From Cephalotus follicularis (lineage: Eukaryota > Streptophyta > Magnoliopsida > Oxalidales > Cephalotaceae), in contig BDDD01000556.1 of NCBI GenBank assembly GCA_001972305.1, forward strand, positions 434,592 to 498,591: 64,000 bases of DNA, written 5' to 3'. Below the pieces are notes generated by a model, which saw only the letters and a list, made by a program, of their open reading frames with translations, did not search any database and had not been told where the DNA came from. Positions 43,111 to 52,254 of this stretch are shown piece by piece. The position numbers were made by a program, and so were the translations under genes. Each line of letters starts with the position of its first letter. The first letter of the stretch is position 1.

Positions 43111-44851
43111 TATGAATTATGAAAGAAATGGCGTGGTTAGTGTTATCTCATTCCTCACACCTCCATGATACCAAAAGTGCGTCGAGGGTGGGATGGACCA
43201 TATGGACCTATTGTCCCTATGATTGATATGGGTTGTTATATGGGATGGACCCTATGGGCTGATTACCCCTATGATTGATATGGATTGTCTGCAGGCCTAT
43301 GGCCTTTGATGTGACATTTGGACTAGCTGAGTATACCACTGCTTAGGGACAGTTGGTATATGGAAGCTGTCCCCACTTGACATTCATGCACATAGCATGC
43401 CATACACACACATACTGTGATACGGTTATATTACATGACATACTATGATGCGGTTGCATTACATGGCATATTGATACACATATATACATTGTTCACCACA
43501 TGGCTTATGATTGTGTTGGTTACATGCATAGCACATCACCACCCTGTGGCATATTGTTATATTGTCGTGTCGTATGCCATATGTACAACTTTCCGTCATG
43601 CGGGTTGTGCAGCTACGATTATGGTACGGTTATGGAATGGTGATGGATCGGCCATGGAATGGCTATGGTTCATATGACTATGGATCGTACGATTATGGAA
43701 TGCATACCAAATGGTTATGGTACGTTATGGGACGGATACGATATGGTGACAAATCGTGTCGTTATGGATCGTAATGGTCCGGATTGTGATGGCATATGGA
43801 CATGGATGGTGGCTGTAGCTAGAGAGACCAGTGTTAGAGAATGTCCATCCTCTCTTCCCTGTTCTACTTACGGATGCTACTCTAATTCTGCCAGCGGAAC
43901 GAGGACTTCTGCCTAGGACGCCAAGGGCGCCTAGTTTGTTTTCTCGGCAAGGAAGGCCGAGAAAAGCTTATATATGCTTTTAAAAGACTTTGGAATGATA
44001 TGGATGCCAAACAATAGTGGAATTGTGTTGGAACCATATGGATATGGTTATTGACTGGTAACTACCATGGAAAATGACATGTTTCTAAATGCTAGCTTTC
44101 ATAGCAAGGTCTATATCGATTGTCATGCACACATCTCTCATGTTGTACATACATCTCATATGGCATACTTATCTGCTACACTCCTATATGTACCTTGCAT
44201 ATGTGTATCCTACACAACCTTTGGGTTGCTGACCCATTGCATTGTATTGTATTGTATTGTATTGTATTGTAATGTAATGGGTCAGGTTCAGATCCAAGTG
44301 ACGTGCATCAATGACTAGCCAGGTTAAAACGCAGGGTAAGGATTTACTTCTCCTCCGACCTACTTTGTATAAATGTGATATTGTAAAAGGATAGATATTG
44401 TATATGGATGTATTTATGGTTATTGTATAAGAGACAAATCTAAAGATGAAATAGAGATATGTTTTATATTCAGCTATCGACCTGCCGACATGTGGCAGTG
44501 CTTATGATATGGGTGTTGATGTAAAAGGTATGGACGGAACCCCCTATTGTGATGTATTGTTGATTTCCTCCTACGGGAGTGTGGTTGTTGAGGGTTGAGT
44601 GCAAGATATAAACTGTGTTTTCTTTACAGGGGGTTATAGTCCAATAAACGAATACTTCATGCCGAAATTTTGGGAGATTTTAAGAGTTAGTTTTTATTTG
44701 GATTGATTAATTTCGTTGTTGTAATACGATTGTTTAAAGTTTTAAATTTGTAGCACTTTTTGGAGTATGAATTATATGATTGAATGACTGAATGGAAGGT
44801 ATATCACGCGTCGGATCGTGGGGGTATGCCTTCGCGGTTCGGGGTGTGACA
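43111..44851 (+). other. Remainder of solo LTR-R, no coding
   Basis: No recognisable protein. Contains phrases repeated in tandem-like fashion (GGGATGGACCATATGGACC near 43190-43270; GTTATGG/GATTATGG near 43620-43780) and an (ATTGT)6 microsatellite at 44241-44270. Ends with the CGGGGTGTGACA LTR terminus. Confidence 0.6.
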
Positions 44852-44856
44852 ACTGT

Positions 44857-45467
44857 CATGTCTCCTTGATGCAGCTCAAGTAACTCTATCTCCCTCCTCT
44901 CCCGCTCCATCTGTGGAACATAAGCGTCATTGAACTCGGACTGAAATCTGTCCCAAGTTCGATCAAGATGCAGGGATTCCCACTTCGCTTCAATCATCTC
45001 CCACCAATGAGTAGCTTCTCCCCATTAGCGGTACACCGCAAAATTTAACGTATGAGCATCAGAACATTCTAAAGCAGCAAAGATCTTCTCCATTTCCTTC
45101 ATCCACTGTTCTGCCACTGTAGCATCCAACTGAACAACGGAGGATTCTGTCACATGAATTGCTCCAAGTCTCTCCCAAATCTGTTAGCCTGGTACACCTC
45201 AGGAGCTCATTGGTATGCTTGATTCACTTCATACATTTGTCGCAAATGCTCCATGTTCGCTACATTAGCCTGAATTTGCTGTTGCAAGAGATCCGCCATG
45301 CAGTCAAAGTTACTCCTTTCATCAGGCATTTATGGCATATTATCTTCTACATTCATCTGTGGAGCATTCTCTCCTTCGTTCGCTTGTGGAACATCACCCT
45401 GTGCTTGTGGTGCATTCACTCCATCCTCGGCCCTAGGCCTTCTCCGCCTTCCTCTTCGGAGATCCAT
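44857..45467 (-). pseudogene. Gypsy-B Gag N-terminal part
   Basis: The ATG at 45465-45467 starts MDLRRGRRRRPRAEDG, about 95 bp after the primer-binding site. The frame continues with a TAA near 45335 (Gln in relatives), DLLQQQIQANVANMEHLRQMYEVNQAY, a degraded middle with further breaks, and the capsid-like segment EMIEAKWESLHLDRTWDRFQSEFNDAYVPQMERERREIELLELHQGDMTV. It joins 31360 across solo LTR-R. Confidence 0.85.
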
Positions 45468-45559
45468 TCTGTTTCCTATAAGGAATGATAATAACCATCA
45501 GGAAACAAATCACTTAATTTTCTGAGAAACTTATCCCAGCTTGAGCATATAAGGAATAT

Positions 45560-45571
45560 GCTCTGATACCA
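45560..45571 (-). other. Primer-binding site of Gypsy-B (initiator tRNA-Met type)
   Basis: The minus strand reads TGGTATCAGAGC, complementary to the 3' end of initiator tRNA-Met, 4 bp after the 5' LTR end (GTGACA-AACA). Confidence 0.93.
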
Positions 45572-46769
45572 TGTTTGTCACACCCCGTTTTAACAAACAT
45601 ATATGATATCAACATAAATCCAGTATTATCCAAAAACACATAAAACTTAAAACTTTTGTGGAAGCACAACATACTGGATTTAAAGGGTAGCATGCACACG
45701 CAGCCCATACTACGTGCTTAAGCTCAAAGTACATGTTATATATTACATATGGAAATGTAAATACAACTACGGAGTGTAACTTATTCATTACAAAACATCA
45801 TAACCATTACACATAACAACCTTAAGATAAGCAGAAGCCTCCACGCACGGCTTCAGTACCTAACTCCATTTCACTTCGGCAAATCTGTAGGGTAGGTATT
45901 AGCCGTTGCCCTCACTTGGCTAAGCATGAAGATATGCATGATAAAGAAATATATGATGCAAAACATGTATGACAGTTTATCATTTTGAAACCAGTTATAT
46001 ATGTCAATATATATAAGAAAACATGCCAAGTGGCTACAAACAATCAATCAACAAGAATACCGCACAAGGGTAAAATCAATTCAATCATTTGTCCGAAGAC
46101 CAATATTTGGGTGTCATCTCGTGCTACCTCCTAGCCCAACCGATGCACCGCCTAACCATCACCATACACTCCGATGAGGATAGAAAAGGCAAACACTACT
46201 ACCGACACTTGGCGGGCAGTTAACACTCACAATCTGCATAGCAGATAAGTGGGGTGAATAAGCTCGAGCCAACTCCTGGCAATCCGCTCACCCGCTGTAG
46301 CTAGTGACACACCCCAATCACTAAAACATCAGCTTTACTCAATCACAATCAATCACTGATATCACACAGAGAACTTAATTCAATAACATTAGGTTTTCTT
46401 TCAAAACAAGTGGAAAACCTTCAAAATATGCATATATCATTTAGTGGTTAAAACGTAATTATGCACATAGTGTTCAATATTAGTAACCCTTGGAATAAAG
46501 ATGTTATAATCATTTTTAGAAAACAGAACATCAATAACAGTAGCACTAGCAATAGGTATGATTGCATGACATTTCAAGGATTGCACAAAATAGTCACTCA
46601 ACAACATTACATGCTATGAACAAGGATCTATGTAAGTTGTTCACTTGCTGTAAAACAATTATAATTAGTAGAGGTTGATTATTAGAATCATCCCTTATGA
46701 ACCCAATTTCAATTTCATTCAATTCAGATTAAACAGTAGGCATTAGAGGCAAAATTGTCTCTAAACAAT

Positions 46770-46885
46770 CAGCTATTTTCCTTCACAGTCGGTTGTTGCC
46801 TTACACAGTCGGTTGTTCTATATGAATAGCCTGATGGATACATTGAGTAGTCAGCTGTTTGTACTAAATAGTCGATTGTTTAAGC
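46770..46885 (-). repeat. CAGTCGGTTG motif cluster in Gypsy-B 5' LTR, B-type part
   Basis: Six motifs parallel to 26290-26410, more decayed (CAGTCGGTTG, CAATCAGCTA, TAGTCGATTG). Confidence 0.75.
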
Positions 46886-47454
46886 CCAGGTTCGTTTATA
46901 ACAGATTCAGAGCATGAGTTATAACAACTTCCAATTCAATTTCAATCAACATGCAAACAGATATAGGCTATCATAACACGAAAAGCATTCTATATATATT
47001 AGAATCATGTCATAAATTCCTTCTACCTACCTCAAACGCTATCCCAGAATCAGTTGAAATGATTATTCTCTCTAAGTTCCAACTTCCACTTTCAACCAAA
47101 TCAACCAGGAATACTTTGATTCAACTACCTACCTCAAACGCTATCCCAGAGTAGTTGAAAACCTTTAATTGTGCATATAGCACTCAGTAGTTAAAATCCT
47201 TGAAACAACAGTATTATGAAATACTTTGATACAACTATGTATAACAGTAGCAATAAGAAATTGCATAGCAGTACAAACAGTAACAATTCAAGGATTCAAA
47301 CAACAGTACAATCAATTTCAATATATGCAATCAAACAGTAGATGCAGAATCCGTTCAATCCTGTATTCAAATTACACATAGCAAAGGTTGATTGTGGAAA
47401 TAATCCGCTATGGAATCCAGTGTAATTCTACGCGATTTAGCCTAAATAGTACAC

Positions 47455-47605
47455 TTAAGCGTTGACAGTATCGACTAAAGCATCGACAGTCCTAGCCCAA
47501 AGCGTCGTCGGTTATCTTAAAGCGTCGACAGTGTTCTTCATTTAAGCGTCAATGCATTTTCACTTAAGCGTCGACGGTTCCTAGTAAAGCGTCGATGATT
47601 TCTAT
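47455..47605 (-). repeat. GCGTCGAC motif cluster in B'-type part of the 5' LTR (promoter-distal)
   Basis: Seven AAGCGTCGACAGT/AAAGCGTCGTCGGT/AAGCGTCGACGGT motifs at the LTR position that holds CAGTCGGCTG motifs in B-type sequence. Confidence 0.82.
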
Positions 47606-48070
47606 TGACCAGGCAATTTAACAGAACATAGCATGTATAATCCACACTATAATTCATTTCAATCAACATGCAATCCGATATAAACCATTCCAACAACAAA
47701 TACATGCAATATCTTCAAAATCATATCATACAACCTACCTAAAATTGCTTTTCCCAGAATCAATTGATTGATTATTCTCTTTATTGCTCAAACTCCTTCA
47801 ACTCCAATCAAACTTCACAATTCCATAATGCAATCCATATTATATGTTTAAGAGTGGATATAAACATGAATTAGTACATGTATATAGGCTGTATAACTAT
47901 AAACCAGTAATAAGATTCGAACTAGGCTTACCAATTCAAATCCAAGCTTCAAACTCAACTTTGACTCTTTTTTCTTGAACCAGAAATTCCCAGTTCAACA
48001 TTCAACCGGTTCCTTCTACTGTTTTCCTTCCTTTCAACATTTCAAACTTTCAATCCATGTTCAAGAGAAG

Positions 48071-48083
48071 CTTATATAAAGGG
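48071..48083 (-). promoter_or_regulatory. TATA box of B'-type LTR
   Basis: The minus strand reads CCCTTTATATAAG, about 310 bp downstream of the 48385-48450 motifs in LTR orientation. The B-type copy has TTTATATCAG at 26868-26877. Confidence 0.45.
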
Positions 48084-48384
48084 TTTTCATTACCTTAGTG
48101 ATTCATCAATTAGTCTAACTCAATTCTTTAACGTTTTCTCTCCTCTCTCAACTGTTTCCTTCTCCATTTTGTTTTTCCCTTTTTGTTTGCAGGTAACACA
48201 CTCACATGACACTAATATGGATGTTGGTAGTAGCTGAGGACACGTTTTGGGCGTCCTTGACACATCCTGGGACACCTGTCCATGTTAGAACGCCATTTCA
48301 TGCCACCACTCTCTGTTAATCGCCTGCAATAGACACTTGTCATCGCGTAAAGATTCGCTGGTTACTCCTTGGCATTGCCGGTTA

Positions 48385-48450
48385 AGCACAAAGCGTCGAT
48401 GCTTTGGTGTTTGGTGTCAACAGTTTACACTTGTTCAAAGCGTCGATGGT
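48385..48450 (-). repeat. GCGTCGATG motif cluster, promoter side of B'-type LTR
   Basis: AAAGCGTCGATGCTTTGG, GGTGTCAACAGTTT and AAAGCGTCGATGGTTTGG. One more (GGCGTCAACAATTTGG) follows LTR-H at 51416. Confidence 0.75.
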
Positions 48451-48459
48451 TTGGCGTTA

Positions 48460-51410
48460 TGTAATACCTCGTTCGTTCACGTGCATATTTCGGATTTTAA
48501 ATTTGATTTATTGGTTGTGTTGGAATATTTTGTTTTGGCATAATGTGTTCCTTGAGCTATGTGAAATTAAACTTAGGGATTTTATTTTATTAGGATATGA
48601 TTGTTGGAAAAACAAAAATCTATTGTCTTGTATTATATGGTTGGATTATGTATATGAATAGGTGAAAAATTAATTGAACTATATTTCGTATAAATATTAA
48701 ATCGGTTTTTATTATCAACGTAGTGAAATTGTTTTAATTGGAAAACAAATCCTTTATTTTGGGCTTTATAAAACCAATTATATTGCCTTTGGATAATTGA
48801 TAAAATGTAATTATAAATAAGTAATAATTGTTGTTGGTATTTTTAAGTGATCAAAATTGGGTTTTAATACAAAAGGATTTTAAAAAGGGAATAAATATTG
48901 TATTTTGGCAAATAAAGTACCTTCTTTCTATTTCTCTCCCTCTCTTCCCGTTTTTCTTCCTTCTCCCTCACAAAAACTGATTTCTTTCCCTCAATTCTCA
49001 CCCACAATCCCAAAATTTTGCTCCTTTTCCTTATTAATACAGATTTTGACTTCCTTTTTGGCTTAGCATGACCTAAATTGCCTTTTCTAAGTTGTATATG
49101 TATGCTATATGTCATGGTTGTGCCTCCCTCCTAGAGCCGAACCTGCAAGATTAGTATTCGTTTTGTTCTTCTTTGATCATCATACCAGGTTTGTCTTCCT
49201 CTGTTATTATGGTTTAACAATTAAAATTAGTTTAATGATGTCCAATGCATGTTCATGTGGTTGCTAGTGAGTTTTAGTTTGATTTCTTACCATGCATGTT
49301 TTGTTACTGTTATGAGATTGTTAGTGAGTCCTGGAAAGTCTAATAATGGCAGTAAACAAGTTTTAAACTTAATGGTTAGTGTTTGACAGGAAATTGATTA
49401 ATAGTTATGCATGCTATGAAGTAGAGTTTGCTTCCTTTAAAAGTAAGATCACCCACTGCATGATTTCTGGATGTTTAAATGCAACTGATAAGTCACATAA
49501 GTCATATGTAAGTGTTTTAAATCATCTAGTATAGTAATATTGGAAGTTTGACAAAAAATTGGAGTTGAATTGCTGTGTTTTTGCTGTTCTGTCGCCCAAA
49601 ACAGTCGACTGCCTCTCAAAGCAGCCGACTGTTTTGCCTTCAACAGTCGACTGGATCCCTGTCACAGTCGACTGGATGCAACCCAGTTTGAGTAGTCGAC
49701 TGCCATCCTTTGAGTAGTCGACTGGATTCATACCCAGTTGAGTAGTCGGCTGCCTATGCCACACAGTTGACTGCCACCTTTGAGTAGTCATCCGTTTGGG
49801 TTTGTAATGAATTGGAGCATGTTTTAAGCATTGTTAAACTACTGTTTGATGTTTGAAAGTGATTTTGAACCCTTGTATGAATGGTATTGTATCTTTTAGA
49901 TTGTTGTGCTTCGAGGGACTTTTAAATTGTTGATCAATTCGTAAAGTTAATTTGTGATCGCTTAAGGCACGGATTTTTCTGCTCTTTGGCTTATTCCTTC
50001 GGTCTTACTGAAATGAATTAAAATCAGTTGTATTCTAGGACCTCGTTTATAGACTTGATTATGTTTTATGATATGTCACATAAATAAATTGGTTTTTAAC
50101 ATTTATGAAATTAAATGGTCCTAATTATATTTTTATGCTAAGATACACTACGATATTTAATGAAATGATCACCTCTTAATAATGGAAAAATAAATGAGTT
50201 GATACAACGTAATGATTTTTGCTATGTCTAGAAATGTTAGAAAATGTGTTTACGTTTTAAAATTTTTTTTAGAAATAAAACAATGTTTTCGAAATAAGTT
50301 TACACACAGAGATATTTCCTACCTATGGAGGTACCATAGGCACGTCGTGGGCCTAGCATGGGGACGTGACATTTCCGTAGCAATGTGATGCGACTACGGT
50401 GTCTCTCTTTGCTTTGAATAAATCCCATGAGGTGGATTTATGGATCCGATATGTTGTGATAGAGGTGTATGGGTATACTCTAGTTTTTGATAGGTTAAGG
50501 ATATGAATTTTGGGGATTGATTGTGTAGTGCCATACACGTCTTTCCGTTTGGCATGTGGGCCTTGCAAACCCCTTGCAACTTTGCATATGTGTATGCGCT
50601 TTGGATCTCGGTGATGAGATATCGGAAATTGGATAAGTCTCTGTTTGTTGTTTTTCGTTTTGAATATGTTTTGTGATTTTGAACTTGGTTTATGTTTTTG
50701 AATTGAATAACGCTTTAAAAATTAGATACTCGTTTTGAATTGATTATATAACTACTCACCTTCGTTCTTTTTGAAAATAATGTTAATTTATTTTATGCAT
50801 AAAGTATATGATACTTAAAGATCCAGGTATTTTTCTATCTCATAAATTATCGTTTTATGTTTTATGATTCTATATCCGTACTGAAGTTTGCTCAGCCGCG
50901 TTTTTGTTTCCATGCGGCAGGTACTATGGGACAGCATCCGGGCAATGTGTGATGAGCGAGATGCCACCTATGATAAGGAACACCTAGGAGATGGACTCAT
51001 TTTTGGCTTAGTTATTTTATGGTCATGTTAGGACCCCTTAAAACTATATTATGTTTTTCAGTTTATGACTTAGAATTATGTTTAAGCTTTTGGTTTATGT
51101 TTAATTTTCCAAGATTATGTTTAAGTTTTCATATCAAGTTTTAGACCATGTTTTCAGATTTTGAATAAAGATTTCAGACTATTTATTAGATTATAATTGT
51201 TACGTTTAGACCATCACGCAAATTTAATAAAAGATGAGTTAATATTTGATAGTAAGAATAAAGGCGAACCTTGATTTATAGTTAAAAATGAATACATGCT
51301 AAGTTAATAAATTGATAAAAAGAAAAAAAATCCAACCATGTCATATGATAGGTTATGAATAGTTTAGGATTAGGACCCGTGACGACTCCCTCCGAATCGG
51401 GGGTGTTACA
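48460..51410 (+). mobile_element. Solo LTR-H (Gypsy), TSD cgtta
   Basis: 2951 bp from TGTAATACCTCG to GGGGGTGTTACA, flanked by CGTTA at 48455-48459 and 51411-51415, inside the Gypsy-B 5' LTR. No coding. Contains a CT-rich stretch at about 48920-48980 and a CAGTCGACTG cluster at 49595-49795. Confidence 0.93.
49595..49795 (+). repeat. CAGTCGACTG motif cluster in LTR-H
   Basis: Nine motifs such as ACAGTCGACTGCC, GTAGTCGACTGGAT and CAGCCGACTG, about 20 bp apart. Same dialect as the B-type Gypsy LTR although the LTR itself is different. Confidence 0.88.
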
Positions 51411-51658
51411 CGTTAGGCGTCAACAATTTGGTGCCATTTCCAGTTTCTTTAAAATTTATTTACCCAACTTCCAATTCAGTTCAATTTAGTCCAATTTCCT
51501 TTCAATTAAGTCTTCAATTTGACAATTAGATCATTCACTCAATCCAATAATAATAATTGGCTAAAACAATTGGACAATCAAGCATTAAATTTCAATTTAA
51601 TGTATAATTTATTCATTAATTATACAATATACATTAATTGAAATTTGCGGTTATTACA

Positions 51659-52249
51659 GAGTCCATCTCGGATTTCATGGCTTCTAGCCATGCCCCGGAT
51701 TCAATGCTCTTCACTACTTCCTCGTAGCTGACAAGCTCATCATCATCAATGTCATTGAGTTCCTCAGTGCCCTCAATGAGAAATAAAGATCTCTCAAGCG
51801 CTATCAGAACTCTGCCTGATCTCCTCATTTGAGGAGTTCCTTACTGAGATCGACTCTCAGGTTGGGAACCTTCCCCAACAATGTCTGTAGAGGGTTGAAC
51901 CTCTAATTCCTCCTCATCCTATGGGCTTTCACCAGGTAATAACTCTCTCAATTTCACCTTGCTCCCACTACTCCCTGCAAGCAGGTATTCCTTCTCTAGA
52001 AATTTTGCAGTTCGCGAAACAAAAGTCTTTCGTTTGTTGGGATCGTAAAAGTAATATCCTATGATTTCCTTAGGATATCCCACAAACTGGCAACGATCTA
52101 CTCGTGCCTCCAGCTTAGAAGGCTCTTGCCTCCTAACATAAGCTAGATAGCCCCAAACCCTCAAATGGTTTAGGCTGGGTTTCCTCCATTTGTAAACGTC
52201 GTAAGGAGTGGAGGGGACAGATTTAGAAGGAATTAGGTTTAGGATGTAC
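51659..52249 (-). pseudogene. Copia-Y integrase end to RT entry
   Basis: The frame resumes across Copia-X as HATVYILNLIPSKSVPSTPYDVYKWRKPSLNHLRVWGYLAYVRR, then the FVGYPKEIIGYYFYDPNKRKTFVSRTAKFLEKEYL module, an acidic linker and EVVKSIESGAWLEAMKSEMDSV. That last motif is the start of Copia RT, where the Gypsy-B LTR cuts it off. Stops occur at about 51919 and 51829. RT and RNase H are not found on the far side of Gypsy-B. Confidence 0.9.
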
Positions 52250-52254
52250 ACCGT

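Larger units (their letters stand above)
31366..44851 (+). mobile_element. Giant solo LTR-R (Gypsy), about 4.4 kb, with two nested elements; TSD actgt
   Basis: Ends TGTAACGCCAAAATTT and CGGGGTGTGACA, flanked by ACTGT at 31361-31365 and 44852-44856 within the Gypsy-B gag frame. After removing element F (32212-36350) and the CACTA (38030-42960), each with its TSD copy, about 4.4 kb of LTR-like sequence remains without any pol domain. Contains a CT-rich leader-like stretch (31660-31920), repeats of GAGTCAACTCAGTGAGTT type (32060, 36351), a motif cluster (37125), a 37-bp tandem array and an ATTGT microsatellite (44241-44270). Confidence 0.88.
17656..51658 (-). mobile_element. Gypsy-B composite, Tekay/Del-type chromovirus
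   Basis: Minus-strand element with 5' LTR at 45576-51658, primer-binding site, gag, protease, RT, RNase H and integrase with C-terminal chromodomain-like end, polypurine tract, and 3' LTR at 17656-27427. About 34 kb long because of nested insertions. The outer flanks (ATATG left, GAGTC right) do not match and lie in different host elements (LTR-E left, Copia-Y right), so the two ends probably come from different insertions joined by recombination. It is not functional: many frame breaks. Confidence 0.8.
45576..51658 (-). mobile_element. 5' LTR of Gypsy-B, mosaic, split by LTR-H
   Basis: The plus strand starts TGTCACACCCCG and ends GCGGTTATTACA. 45576-47106 is nearly identical to the 3' LTR; from 47107 a diverged subtype (B') takes over and repeats LTR positions already passed (47150-47760 parallels 46405-47060). 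CTACCTCAAACGCTATCCCA occurs twice, near 47025 and 47130. Without LTR-H it is about 3.1 kb, against about 2.2 kb for the 3' LTR. Confidence 0.82.

Noticed and set aside
31366-44851. LTR-R segment as a full-length retrotransposon with two LTRs
   Set aside because: There is one start and one end only; the second TGTAACGCC copy at 42051 is a truncated fragment inside the CACTA, and no internal pol belongs to R.
45560-45571. TGGTATCAGAGC as a tRNA gene fragment
   Set aside because: It sits 4 bp inside the LTR boundary and is the primer-binding site; no cloverleaf can be formed from the neighbourhood.
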